Shown: one piece after another, positions 1-5,849 of the stretch
Numbering within the stretch: position 1 is the stretch's first letter
Layout: each line of letters opens with the position of its first letter
Assembly: GCA_002373555.1 (NCBI GenBank)
Contig: DFKM01000028.1
Location: forward strand, 1 to 12,725
Direction: 5' to 3'
Origin: Lachnospiraceae bacterium UBA3645
Lineage (GTDB): Bacteria > Bacillota > Clostridia > Lachnospirales > Lachnospiraceae
Length of the DNA stretch: 12,725 bases
The notes under the pieces: model-generated
Database searches by the model: none
What the model was told of the DNA's origin: nothing
Seen by the model: only the letters and a program-made list of their open reading frames with translations
Program-made: the position numbers and the translations under genes

Positions 1-975
1 CTGAACATCCAGGTGGACTGGATGCGGTCCATGGCGCTGTTCTCCAGAGTGTTCGCCTACTTTGACATGCCGGTGGAAATTCAGGAACCGGAGGCGCCCG
101 AAAAGCCGTCCGGGCCTGCGGGAGAAGTCGATTTCTCCCATGTTTACTTTGCCTATGATAAGGAACGGCCGATCCTGAAGGACGTCACGTTCAGCTTAAA
201 GAGCGGGAAGAGCATCGCGATCGTCGGGCCGTCCGGTTCCGGCAAGAGCACGATCATCAACCTGATCCCGCGTCTGTACGATGCCGATCAGGGAACGGTG
301 AAGTTCGAGGGGACGGATGTCCGGAAGCTGAGCCTTTCGTATCTCCGGAAATGCGTCGGCGTCGTTTCCCAGGAAACCTATCTGTTCAACGGCAGCATCC
401 GCGACAATCTGAAATACGCAAAGCCGGATGCGACGGAAGAAGAGATGATCGAAGCCTGCCGGAAGGCGAATATCTATGATTTCATCGAGGCGCAGGAGGC
501 CGGTTTTGACACGATGGTCGGCAACCGCGGGCTGAAGCTCTCCGGCGGCGAGAAGCAGCGGATCTCCATCGCGAGAGTACTGTTAAAGAATCCTTCGCTG
601 CTCATTTTCGATGAAGCGACATCCGCGCTCGATTCCATTTCCGAGAATAAGATCCAGGAGGCGATCGGACCGATCATCAAAGAGCGCACGAGCATCCTGA
701 TCGCGCACCGGCTTTCCACGATCCTGTCGGCGGACGAGATCCTTGTGGTGAAGGACGGACAGGTGACCGAACGCGGCACGCACCGGGAGCTGGTGTCGGC
801 CGGCGGCGTCTATACCGAACTGTATAATACGCAGTTCCGGAATACGGCGGAGGAGCAGCTGGCGCTGCGGATGAAGGTCGCCAGCAGCGGCTACACGGAG
901 GGTGAAAATACCTGGCTGGATCCGGATCTGCCGGAGAATGCCGAGCTCTTGAAGGAGCTTCGCGGGGAAAAATAA
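1..975 (+). CDS. ABC exporter, C-terminal ATP-binding half (5' end cut by window)
   Basis: The frame is open from base 1, so the gene starts outside the window; 324 codons remain. Seen: the linker that follows the last membrane helix (about residues 1-35), then a full nucleotide-binding domain: Walker A GPSGSGKST (about 76-84), Q-loop SQETYLF, signature LSGGEKQR (about 180-187), Walker B LLIFDEATSALD with the catalytic Glu, and H-loop AHRLST. This order with short D-loop spacing is typical of the MsbA/LmrA-type exporters in which one chain carries six membrane helices plus the ATPase; the membrane part would lie upstream. About 45 residues follow the usual domain end, a charged tail ending ELLKELRGEK. 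Substrate cannot be told from this half. Such genes are often in pairs encoding a heterodimer, which the window cannot show. The family call is certain; exporter rather than importer is inferred from the linker and sequence style. Confidence 0.95.
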   Translation: MNIQVDWMRSMALFSRVFAYFDMPVEIQEPEAPEKPSGPAGEVDFSHVYFAYDKERPILKDVTFSLKSGKSIAIVGPSGSGKSTIINLIPRLYDADQGTVKFEGTDVRKLSLSYLRKCVGVVSQETYLFNGSIRDNLKYAKPDATEEEMIEACRKANIYDFIEAQEAGFDTMVGNRGLKLSGGEKQRISIARVLLKNPSLLIFDEATSALDSISENKIQEAIGPIIKERTSILIAHRLSTILSADEILVVKDGQVTERGTHRELVSAGGVYTELYNTQFRNTAEEQLALRMKVASSGYTEGENTWLDPDLPENAELLKELRGEK

Positions 976-1000
976 GAAACCATCCGGATGAACACAAAAA

Positions 1001-1010
1001 GTTCATGAAC
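1001..1010. promoter_or_regulatory. Palindrome next to the -35 box, possible operator
   Basis: GTTCATGAAC is a perfect 10-base palindrome ending six bases before the -35 box of the next promoter. A second copy of ATGAAC sits at 988-993 and can also pair with GTTCAT across a 7-base A-rich loop. There is no T-run after it, so it is not an obvious terminator for the ABC gene. An operator role is inference only; a 10-base palindrome can occur by chance. Confidence 0.3.
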
Positions 1011-1016
1011 TGCCTT

Positions 1017-1045
1017 TTGACCAGGCGCCTTTCTTATAGTATAAT
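1017..1045 (+). promoter_or_regulatory. Sigma-A-type promoter for the AEC transporter cluster
   Basis: TTGACC (1017-1022), a 17-base spacer and TATAAT (1040-1045) match the housekeeping promoter consensus at 11 of 12 positions. Transcription should start near 1052, only about 11 bases before the ATG at 1063, so the predicted leader holds little more than the AGAGG ribosome site at 1051-1055. It would drive the four-gene cluster that follows. Confidence 0.8.
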
Positions 1046-1062
1046 CAAACAGAGGTTCGAAT

Positions 1063-1980
1063 ATGGATTTTTCTCACCTGCTGGAAATGCAGTGCATGCT
1101 GATGTCGCTGATGATCGTCGGATACATCATCGACCGGATCGGCATGATCGATGTGAACGGCAGAAAGATGCTGACGGACATCGTCGTCGGCGTGACACTG
1201 CCCTGCAATATCGTAAATTCCTTTGACATAGAGCTGGATATGACAGTCGTCCTGTCGGGCATACAGATCATCGTCATTGCCGTGCTGATCCTGGCCGGCT
1301 CGATGCTTCTCGGGAAGTTCCTGTACCGGGGCTATCATGACAGCAAGAAGAAGGTCCTGGAGTATTCCACGGTGTTTTCGAATGCCGGGATTCTCGGGAA
1401 TCCGGTCGCGGAAGGTGCCTTCGGCAGCATGGGACTGCTCTATGCATCGCTGTATCTGATCCCCGTCAGGATCCTGCTGTGGTCCTTCGGACTGACGTAT
1501 TTTACGGATGAAACGAGCACGAAGGGACTGCTGAAGAAAGCGCTCACGCATCCGTGCATCATCGCCGTCTTCATTGGTCTGCTGCTGATGTTCACGCCGC
1601 TGACGCTGACCGGCTTCGTGCAGAGAACGGTCAGCTCCATCGCATCCGCCAATACCGCGCTGTCGATGTTCCTGGTCGGCGCGATCCTCGGTTCGGTAAA
1701 ATGGCGGGAGATGGTCGATAAGGATACGGTGTACTATTGCTTTGTCAGACTGTTCCTGATCCCCGGCATCGTGCTGCTCTGTCTGCAGCTTGCCGGTGTG
1801 GATAAAGTCGTCGGCGGGACGGCTGTGCTGCTTTCCGCCATGCCTGCTGCCGTCGTAACGGCCGCGCTGGCGCTCAAATACGGGCGCGATGCGGATTTTT
1901 CCGCGAAGATCGTTGTGCTTTCCACGATCCTTTCTGTTGTTACCGCCCCCGCATGGGGATTTCTGTTCACTGTTCTTTGA
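1063..1980 (+). CDS. AEC-family (auxin efflux carrier-like) membrane transporter
   Basis: 305 residues, the usual length of the family (Mem_trans, BART superfamily). About ten hydrophobic segments fill the chain, in two similar halves. Family marks seen: FSNAGILGNP at 105-114 in the first half, and in the second half the run from MPAAVV (260) through YGRDADFSA to LSTILSVVT (286-294), which includes the conserved small and polar residues of the crossover helices. Bacterial relatives move organic anions such as malate or malonate across the cytoplasmic membrane; the substrate here cannot be read from sequence. The ATG at 1063 follows AGAGG at 1051-1055 and lies right behind a strong promoter. 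The stop codon is 12 bases from the next gene, so it probably leads an operon with the YARHG lipoprotein. No sign of damage. Confidence 0.9.
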   Translation: MDFSHLLEMQCMLMSLMIVGYIIDRIGMIDVNGRKMLTDIVVGVTLPCNIVNSFDIELDMTVVLSGIQIIVIAVLILAGSMLLGKFLYRGYHDSKKKVLEYSTVFSNAGILGNPVAEGAFGSMGLLYASLYLIPVRILLWSFGLTYFTDETSTKGLLKKALTHPCIIAVFIGLLLMFTPLTLTGFVQRTVSSIASANTALSMFLVGAILGSVKWREMVDKDTVYYCFVRLFLIPGIVLLCLQLAGVDKVVGGTAVLLSAMPAAVVTAALALKYGRDADFSAKIVVLSTILSVVTAPAWGFLFTVL

Positions 1981-1992
1981 AGGGAGAGAACT

Positions 1993-3054
1993 ATGCCGAA
2001 AAAGATCCTGCTGCTTATTCTTGCCGCCGCACTTCTGACCGGATGCGCCGGGCCGTCTGCAAAGCCGCAGACGACGGCTGCGGAGAGTTCCGTAGAGACG
2101 GAGACTGCGGAAACAGAGGAATCCGAAGAAACGGAAGAGGATGAAGATCTGCTCTTTGATGAAGACGAGACGCTGGGCGACCCCGAGGAGGGCGATACCG
2201 AAGCACCGCTCCTGGCGGAAGCGGCCGCTTCTGTTTCCGGTGTCATCAAAAAATACAAGAAACAGGATTATATCCTGAAGAAGAGCAATAAGAAAAAGCT
2301 GAAATGGGAAGACGTCAAGGGGCTCTCCGAAGAAGAGCTCCGCTACGCCAAGAATGAGATCTACGCCCGGCACGGCTATATCTTCAAGGCGGACGATCTG
2401 AAGAAATATTTCAAATCCAAGAAGTGGTACAAGGGCACGGTCAAGGCCTCGAAGTTCGACGAGAGCGTGTTCAACAAATACGAGCGGTACAATGTCAAGT
2501 ACCTGAAATCCGTGAAGACCGCTTCCGGCCAGGGGAGCCTGTCCACCGCTTCCAGCAAGAAGAAGATCGATTCCTACGGCTATGTGGACGGCCATTCGAA
2601 GCTGAGCTTTGTCCTGAAGAAGGGGACGCTCAAGGAGAAGGACGGCTACTATGAAGTGAAGGCGGTCTACCGCCAGGCGGTCACGGTCCCGGGCAATATG
2701 AAGGAAGGCGACAGCGTCACCGTATCCTTCAACGATCTGAAGAAGGACAAGAGAAAGCTGACGCTGAAGGAAGACGGCCTGTATGAAAAGGGCGACAAGT
2801 CCGCTTCGTATTATTTCTATCCCACGGGAAAGAAGGCCGGCGTGCCGATCTATGAGGACAGCGAGGACCGTGTCGACAAACCGGTCTACGAAGGCAAGCT
2901 CTATATCCGTACGGATGCCGTGACCGGCGAAGGAACGCTCGGCGAGACGAAGAAATTCAAGGCTTCCAGTCTGAAAAAGTCCAATAAGGAGTACAATGCA
3001 GTCTACTTTGACTCCAAGGGCTATGTGACCAAGCTGATCTTTGTGGGAGACTGA
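1993..3054 (+). CDS. YARHG-domain lipoprotein
   Basis: 353 residues. A short signal peptide ends in the lipobox LLTGC, with lipidation expected on Cys18, so the protein should be tethered to the outer face of the membrane. Residues about 27-72 are a Thr/Glu/Asp-rich linker, probably disordered and spanning the wall. Residues about 107-175 form the YARHG domain: the name motif YARHG is at 124-128, preceded by LSEEELRYAKNEI and followed by the usual aromatic YF, WY and FNKYERYNVKYL stretches. The C-terminal half (about 190-353) is rich in Lys, Gly and Tyr and looks like beta-rich repeats; I do not recognise it. The YARHG domain is extracellular and found in many Clostridia, and its function is unknown. 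The ATG has a strong AGGGAGAG site just upstream. The following gene begins 10 bases after the stop, implying co-expression. Confidence 0.85.
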   Translation: MPKKILLLILAAALLTGCAGPSAKPQTTAAESSVETETAETEESEETEEDEDLLFDEDETLGDPEEGDTEAPLLAEAAASVSGVIKKYKKQDYILKKSNKKKLKWEDVKGLSEEELRYAKNEIYARHGYIFKADDLKKYFKSKKWYKGTVKASKFDESVFNKYERYNVKYLKSVKTASGQGSLSTASSKKKIDSYGYVDGHSKLSFVLKKGTLKEKDGYYEVKAVYRQAVTVPGNMKEGDSVTVSFNDLKKDKRKLTLKEDGLYEKGDKSASYYFYPTGKKAGVPIYEDSEDRVDKPVYEGKLYIRTDAVTGEGTLGETKKFKASSLKKSNKEYNAVYFDSKGYVTKLIFVGD

Positions 3055-3064
3055 CGGATCGCGT

Positions 3065-3523
3065 ATGAGACAGAAAGTGGAATCGCACTTCGGTCTGATC
3101 ATGGCAGTGGTCATCATTATGATGATCATGCCGCGGTATATGAGCAGTCCGACCGTGGAATATGACAGTGTCCGCTTCGAACTTGCAGTCAAAGAACTGG
3201 AGCCGGGCACGGAGGTAAAGCTTACGGAGATCACGCCTTTTGACTGGGAGATCTGCTACACCTTCGATCCTTATACCAGCAAGCAGGAGATCCAGAGGAT
3301 CATCGGCTTTGCCAGCAGTTCGGTGAAGGAAGCGCAAAGCGAAGGCATGGTGCAGCTCCTGTTCGTCAAGGATGATAAGGTGACCGCAAGTGAGTGTGCT
3401 TTCCCGGAGACGATCGGATACGATATCGATCTGAAGGGCAGGAAGGAGATCCGTGCCTCGGAGGATCCGGTATTCCGGGTGACGAAAAAAGATGAACTGG
3501 TGATACTGACGCTGGCGGAATAA
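3065..3523 (+). CDS. Unrecognised single-pass membrane protein with small extracytoplasmic domain
   Basis: 152 residues from the ATG at 3065. I do not assign a family. Seen: a short basic N-terminus (MRQK), one hydrophobic helix (about 9-23, rich in Ile, Met and Val) with no lipobox or clear cleavage site, then about 125 mostly hydrophilic residues that should lie outside the cell. Features of that part are an ELEPGTEVKLTEI strand-like run, then DWEICYTFDPYTSKQEIQRIIGF (reported here as key residues W61, F67, PYT at 69-71 and GF at 81-82), and two Cys (64 and 111) that could pair. A longer frame starts with TTG at 3041, but that overlaps the previous gene and would put charged residues before the helix, so ATG 3065 is preferred. 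The nearest ribosome site, GGGAGA at 3045-3050, is about 14 bases away, so translation may depend on coupling to the YARHG gene. Confidence 0.75.
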   Translation: MRQKVESHFGLIMAVVIIMMIMPRYMSSPTVEYDSVRFELAVKELEPGTEVKLTEITPFDWEICYTFDPYTSKQEIQRIIGFASSSVKEAQSEGMVQLLFVKDDKVTASECAFPETIGYDIDLKGRKEIRASEDPVFRVTKKDELVILTLAE

Positions 3524-3574
3524 AGAAACCGCCATCCGCGCATTTTCAGATGCAGATTTTGTGAAAGGAAAAGA

Positions 3575-5032
3575 ATGAGAAAGGTTATCCGTGTACTTTT
3601 GATCCTTCTTCTGTTTTTTGTGGCCGCGTTCATGGCAGCTGCCTTTTACATGCTGAAAAAGCACCAGGACAGCGGCGTGTATCTTGCGAACACCTATTAT
3701 ATGGGCCAGAACGTGGAGGGCCGCCGGCCGGCGGAGATCCTGGACGCGATCCTGCGCGATGTGGACGGTGTGGATGTCGAGATCACGGAGAATAATGAGA
3801 CTGCGATTGCCGGGAAGCTCGCGGAGTTCGGTTTTACGCTGGATAAGGATGCCGCGGAAAAATCCCTGACGGATGCCATGGATGCCCAGAAGGAGAACAT
3901 CGCGACGATCTTCAAATGCCTGACCGGAGAGGAAACGCAGGTGACGGCGGCGGTCGTCTGGCAGTTCGATCAGGAAACCTTCGATAAAAAGGTCAACAAG
4001 GCCGCACTGCCGGAGAAGCGCGTTACGAGCGTGGACGCCGAGTTCATCACGGATATGGAAAACCGGACGTTCTACATCAAGCCGGAAGTCTCCGGCAACG
4101 ATTTTGATGAAGCCGCCTTTAAGAACTGGGCGAAGGAGATCATCGAGAACAGTCTGGCGGACAACGGGACGAAGGATATCTCGATGAAGTTCCCGACGGA
4201 ATTCTATATCCTCCCGAAAGTCACGCAGGATGATCCGGAGCTGGTGTCGAAGCTTTCCGCCTATTCCCCGTATGCCGGCGCGGAGGTGACGTATGTCTAC
4301 GGCTCCGTGAAGGAAGTGCTGGATTTTGAGACGATCCTCAGCTGGCTGGATGTCAGCGGCAGTACCGCGACGGTCAATGAAGAGAAGCTGAATGCGTTCC
4401 TTGCGGATATCAAAGCAAGATACAATACCCGCTACCGCACACGGAAGTTCGTTACCCACAGCGGCAAGACGATCACGATCCCCGAGAATCTGAATGAATA
4501 CGGCTACCGGCTGAATGAGGATGCCGAACGCGAGCAGCTTCTGGAAGACCTTACCTGCGGCGAGCCTGTCGAGCGGGAACCGGTCTGGTACAAAACGAAC
4601 AAGTGGGACAATCCGGTCTATTACGGCCGGGAAGGCACGGATGATCTGGCGGGGAATTACATCGAAGTCAGTATTGACGAACAGCATCTGTGGTTCTACA
4701 AGGACGGGAAAGTATTCCTGGATTCCGATGTCGTGACAGGGGACATTACCAAGAACAGAGGGACGGTGACCGGCGCTTATCCGATGGCGTATAAGCTGAA
4801 TGATTATACGCTAAGGGGCGGAGAGGGCAGCGGCGCCTATGCGACGAAGGTCAAGTACTGGATGCCGTTCATTGAAGGGCAGGGACTGCATGACGCGACC
4901 TGGCGGAGCAAGTTCGGCGGTTCGGTCTATAAAGGAAACGGTTCGCATGGCTGCGTGAATCTGCCGAAGAAGGTCGCGAAGAAGATCTTCGAGAATGTGC
5001 GCGCGGGCATCGCGATCATTATATACGATTAA
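3575..5032 (+). CDS. L,D-transpeptidase (YkuD domain) with peptidoglycan-binding region
   Basis: 485 residues. A basic start and one long helix (about 5-27) anchor it in the membrane with the rest outside. Residues about 50-170 and 200-330 look like two copies of the PG_binding_4 type of domain, including AEFGFTLDKDAAE and NEYGYRLNEDAER, which match the family's repeated 'G...ld...' pattern. The catalytic YkuD domain fills about 362-485: IEVSIDEQHLWFYKDG at its start, GLHD (His439), and the active-site motif SHGCVNLP with His458 and nucleophile Cys460. The enzyme is expected to make 3-3 cross-links between meso-diaminopimelic acid residues, or anchor proteins, in the wall. AAAGGAA at 3564-3570 supports the ATG at 3575. 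It closes the envelope cluster; a perfect stem-loop begins at the base after its stop codon. Confidence 0.95.
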   Translation: MRKVIRVLLILLLFFVAAFMAAAFYMLKKHQDSGVYLANTYYMGQNVEGRRPAEILDAILRDVDGVDVEITENNETAIAGKLAEFGFTLDKDAAEKSLTDAMDAQKENIATIFKCLTGEETQVTAAVVWQFDQETFDKKVNKAALPEKRVTSVDAEFITDMENRTFYIKPEVSGNDFDEAAFKNWAKEIIENSLADNGTKDISMKFPTEFYILPKVTQDDPELVSKLSAYSPYAGAEVTYVYGSVKEVLDFETILSWLDVSGSTATVNEEKLNAFLADIKARYNTRYRTRKFVTHSGKTITIPENLNEYGYRLNEDAEREQLLEDLTCGEPVEREPVWYKTNKWDNPVYYGREGTDDLAGNYIEVSIDEQHLWFYKDGKVFLDSDVVTGDITKNRGTVTGAYPMAYKLNDYTLRGGEGSGAYATKVKYWMPFIEGQGLHDATWRSKFGGSVYKGNGSHGCVNLPKKVAKKIFENVRAGIAIIIYD

Positions 5033-5055
5033 GCATTCCGTCTCTGGCGGAATGC
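5033..5055 (+). terminator. Stem-loop directly after the transpeptidase stop codon
   Basis: GCATTCCG (5033-5040) pairs perfectly with CGGAATGC (5048-5055) over a 7-base loop, starting one base after the TAA. There is no T-run behind it, so it may protect the 3' end of the message or act as a weak terminator rather than a classical one. Confidence 0.45.
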
Positions 5056-5092
5056 ACGGAGTGCATATGGATTTTCTGGAAAGAATATTCGG

Positions 5093-5126
5093 AAAGACCC
5101 CCGGTGTCAGCGGACAGCGGGGCTTT
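5093..5126 (+). terminator. GC-rich hairpin between the transpeptidase and pth
   Basis: AAAG-A-CCCC (5093-5101) pairs with GGGGCTTT (5119-5126), with an inner TGTC/GACA pairing over an AGCG loop. Only three T residues follow, so termination would be partial. It could end the upstream operon, or shape the pth leader, since pth starts 30 bases later. No good promoter for pth was found between the two hairpins. Confidence 0.45.
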
Positions 5127-5143
5127 CGTCATGATGAGAGAGA

Positions 5144-5150
5144 AGAGGAA
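5144..5150 (+). promoter_or_regulatory. Ribosome binding site that sets the pth start
   Basis: AGAGGAA lies 6 bases before the ATG at 5157. Together with the family's N-terminal MKIIAGLGNPG pattern this decides the start over longer in-frame options, including an ATG at 5067 that has its own GGAG site (5058-5061). Confidence 0.7.
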
Positions 5151-5156
5151 GCGGTC

Positions 5157-5738
5157 ATGAAGATCATTGCCGGGCTCGGAAATCCGGGAACAAAGTATGC
5201 GGGCAGCCGTCACAACATCGGTTTTGCGGTGACGGAGGCGCTCGCGGAGAGACACAATATCAGGCTGACGGACGGAAAGTTCCGGGGAAGGTACGGGACC
5301 GGGATCATCGGCGGCGTGAAGGTGATGATCGTGCAGCCGCAGACATTCATGAATGCGTCGGGCGAGTGTGTCGGCCCGCTGGCTTCGTATTTCCACGTGG
5401 AGCCGGAGGATGTACTGGTGATCTATGATGACGTGGCGCTGGATACCGGAAGGCTCCGGATCCGGAAGTCAGGCAGTGCAGGCGGACATAACGGGATGAA
5501 GAGCCTGATCTCGCATCTGGGGAGCCAGGATTTCCCGCGGGTGCGCGTGGGCGTGGGAAAGAAGCCGGAGCAGATGGATCTGGCGGATCATGTGCTGGGG
5601 CATTTTGCCGCGGAGGATCTGCCGGTGATCCGGGAGGCGGTGTCGGAAGCAGCGGATGCGGTGGAGGCGATCCTGTCGGACGGCATCGATATCGCGATGA
5701 ACAGATTTAACGTAAAACATGAGGCTGTACAGGAGTGA
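5157..5738 (+). CDS. pth: Peptidyl-tRNA hydrolase
   Basis: 193 residues, the normal length. It cleaves the ester bond of peptidyl-tRNA released from stalled ribosomes and so recycles tRNA in the cytoplasm. The expected active-site residues are all present: Asn9 in GLGNPG, His19 in SRHN, Asn66 in TFMNASG, Asp91 in IYDD and the GGHNG loop with His111; the FPRVRVGVG and DHVLG signatures are also there. The start at 5157 gives the canonical N-terminus. An in-frame ATG at 5067 would add 30 residues (beginning MDFLERIFGK), which the family does not usually have. Downstream is mfd after 111 bases containing a repeat; pth next to mfd is a common order in Firmicutes (spoVC and mfd in Bacillus subtilis). 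Identity is secure. Confidence 0.97.
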   Translation: MKIIAGLGNPGTKYAGSRHNIGFAVTEALAERHNIRLTDGKFRGRYGTGIIGGVKVMIVQPQTFMNASGECVGPLASYFHVEPEDVLVIYDDVALDTGRLRIRKSGSAGGHNGMKSLISHLGSQDFPRVRVGVGKKPEQMDLADHVLGHFAAEDLPVIREAVSEAADAVEAILSDGIDIAMNRFNVKHEAVQE

Positions 5739-5756
5739 TGGTCCGATAAGTGAAGT

Positions 5757-5814
5757 CTGTCATCCTGAGGAGCGAAGCGGCGAAGGATCTTCGCCGTAAA
5801 ACATACGGTTTTAC
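5757..5814 (+). repeat. Dispersed repeat, copy 1 (left half only)
   Basis: These 58 bases align without gaps to 10576-10633, from CTGTCATCC to GGTTTTAC, with the differences mostly in variable spots. Two hairpins are visible: CGGCGAAG (5778-5785) with CTTCGCCG (5789-5796) over a GAT loop, and GTAAAAC (5796-5802) with GTTTTAC (5808-5814). The right half of the element seen in copy 2, including its ATGACAG end, is absent. The repeat fills much of the pth-mfd gap. Similar sequences with GAGGAGCGAAGCG are, to my knowledge, common dispersed repeats in bacterial genomes; origin and function are unknown. Confidence 0.75.
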
Positions 5815-5836
5815 TATAGTTGTTGTCAGTATATAC

Positions 5837-5841
5837 AGGAG
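5837..5841 (+). promoter_or_regulatory. Ribosome binding site that sets the mfd start
   Basis: AGGAG sits 8 bases before the ATG at 5850. The frame is open further up to a TTG at 5820, but that codon has no ribosome site, so ATG 5850 is chosen. Confidence 0.7.
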
Positions 5842-5849
5842 CGATATCT

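Noticed and set aside
3041..3064. TTG start extending the unknown membrane protein by 8 residues
   Set aside because: It overlaps the end of the YARHG gene, has no ribosome site and would put extra charged residues before the membrane helix; ATG 3065 fits better.
1045..3234. 729-residue open frame on the minus strand opposite the AEC and YARHG genes
   Set aside because: It mirrors two well-supported + strand genes, has no recognisable domain, and is made of Arg/His/Leu/Asp-biased sequence typical of the antisense of GC-rich codons. No ribosome site or promoter was found.
2957..4687. 576-residue open frame on the minus strand opposite the unknown protein and the transpeptidase
   Set aside because: Shadow of the transpeptidase frame with the same biased composition; the catalytic motifs lie on the + strand.
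5810..5837. Promoter-like pair TTTACT / TATACA before mfd
   Set aside because: Both boxes are weak and the -10 box touches the mfd ribosome site, so transcription would start almost at the start codon.
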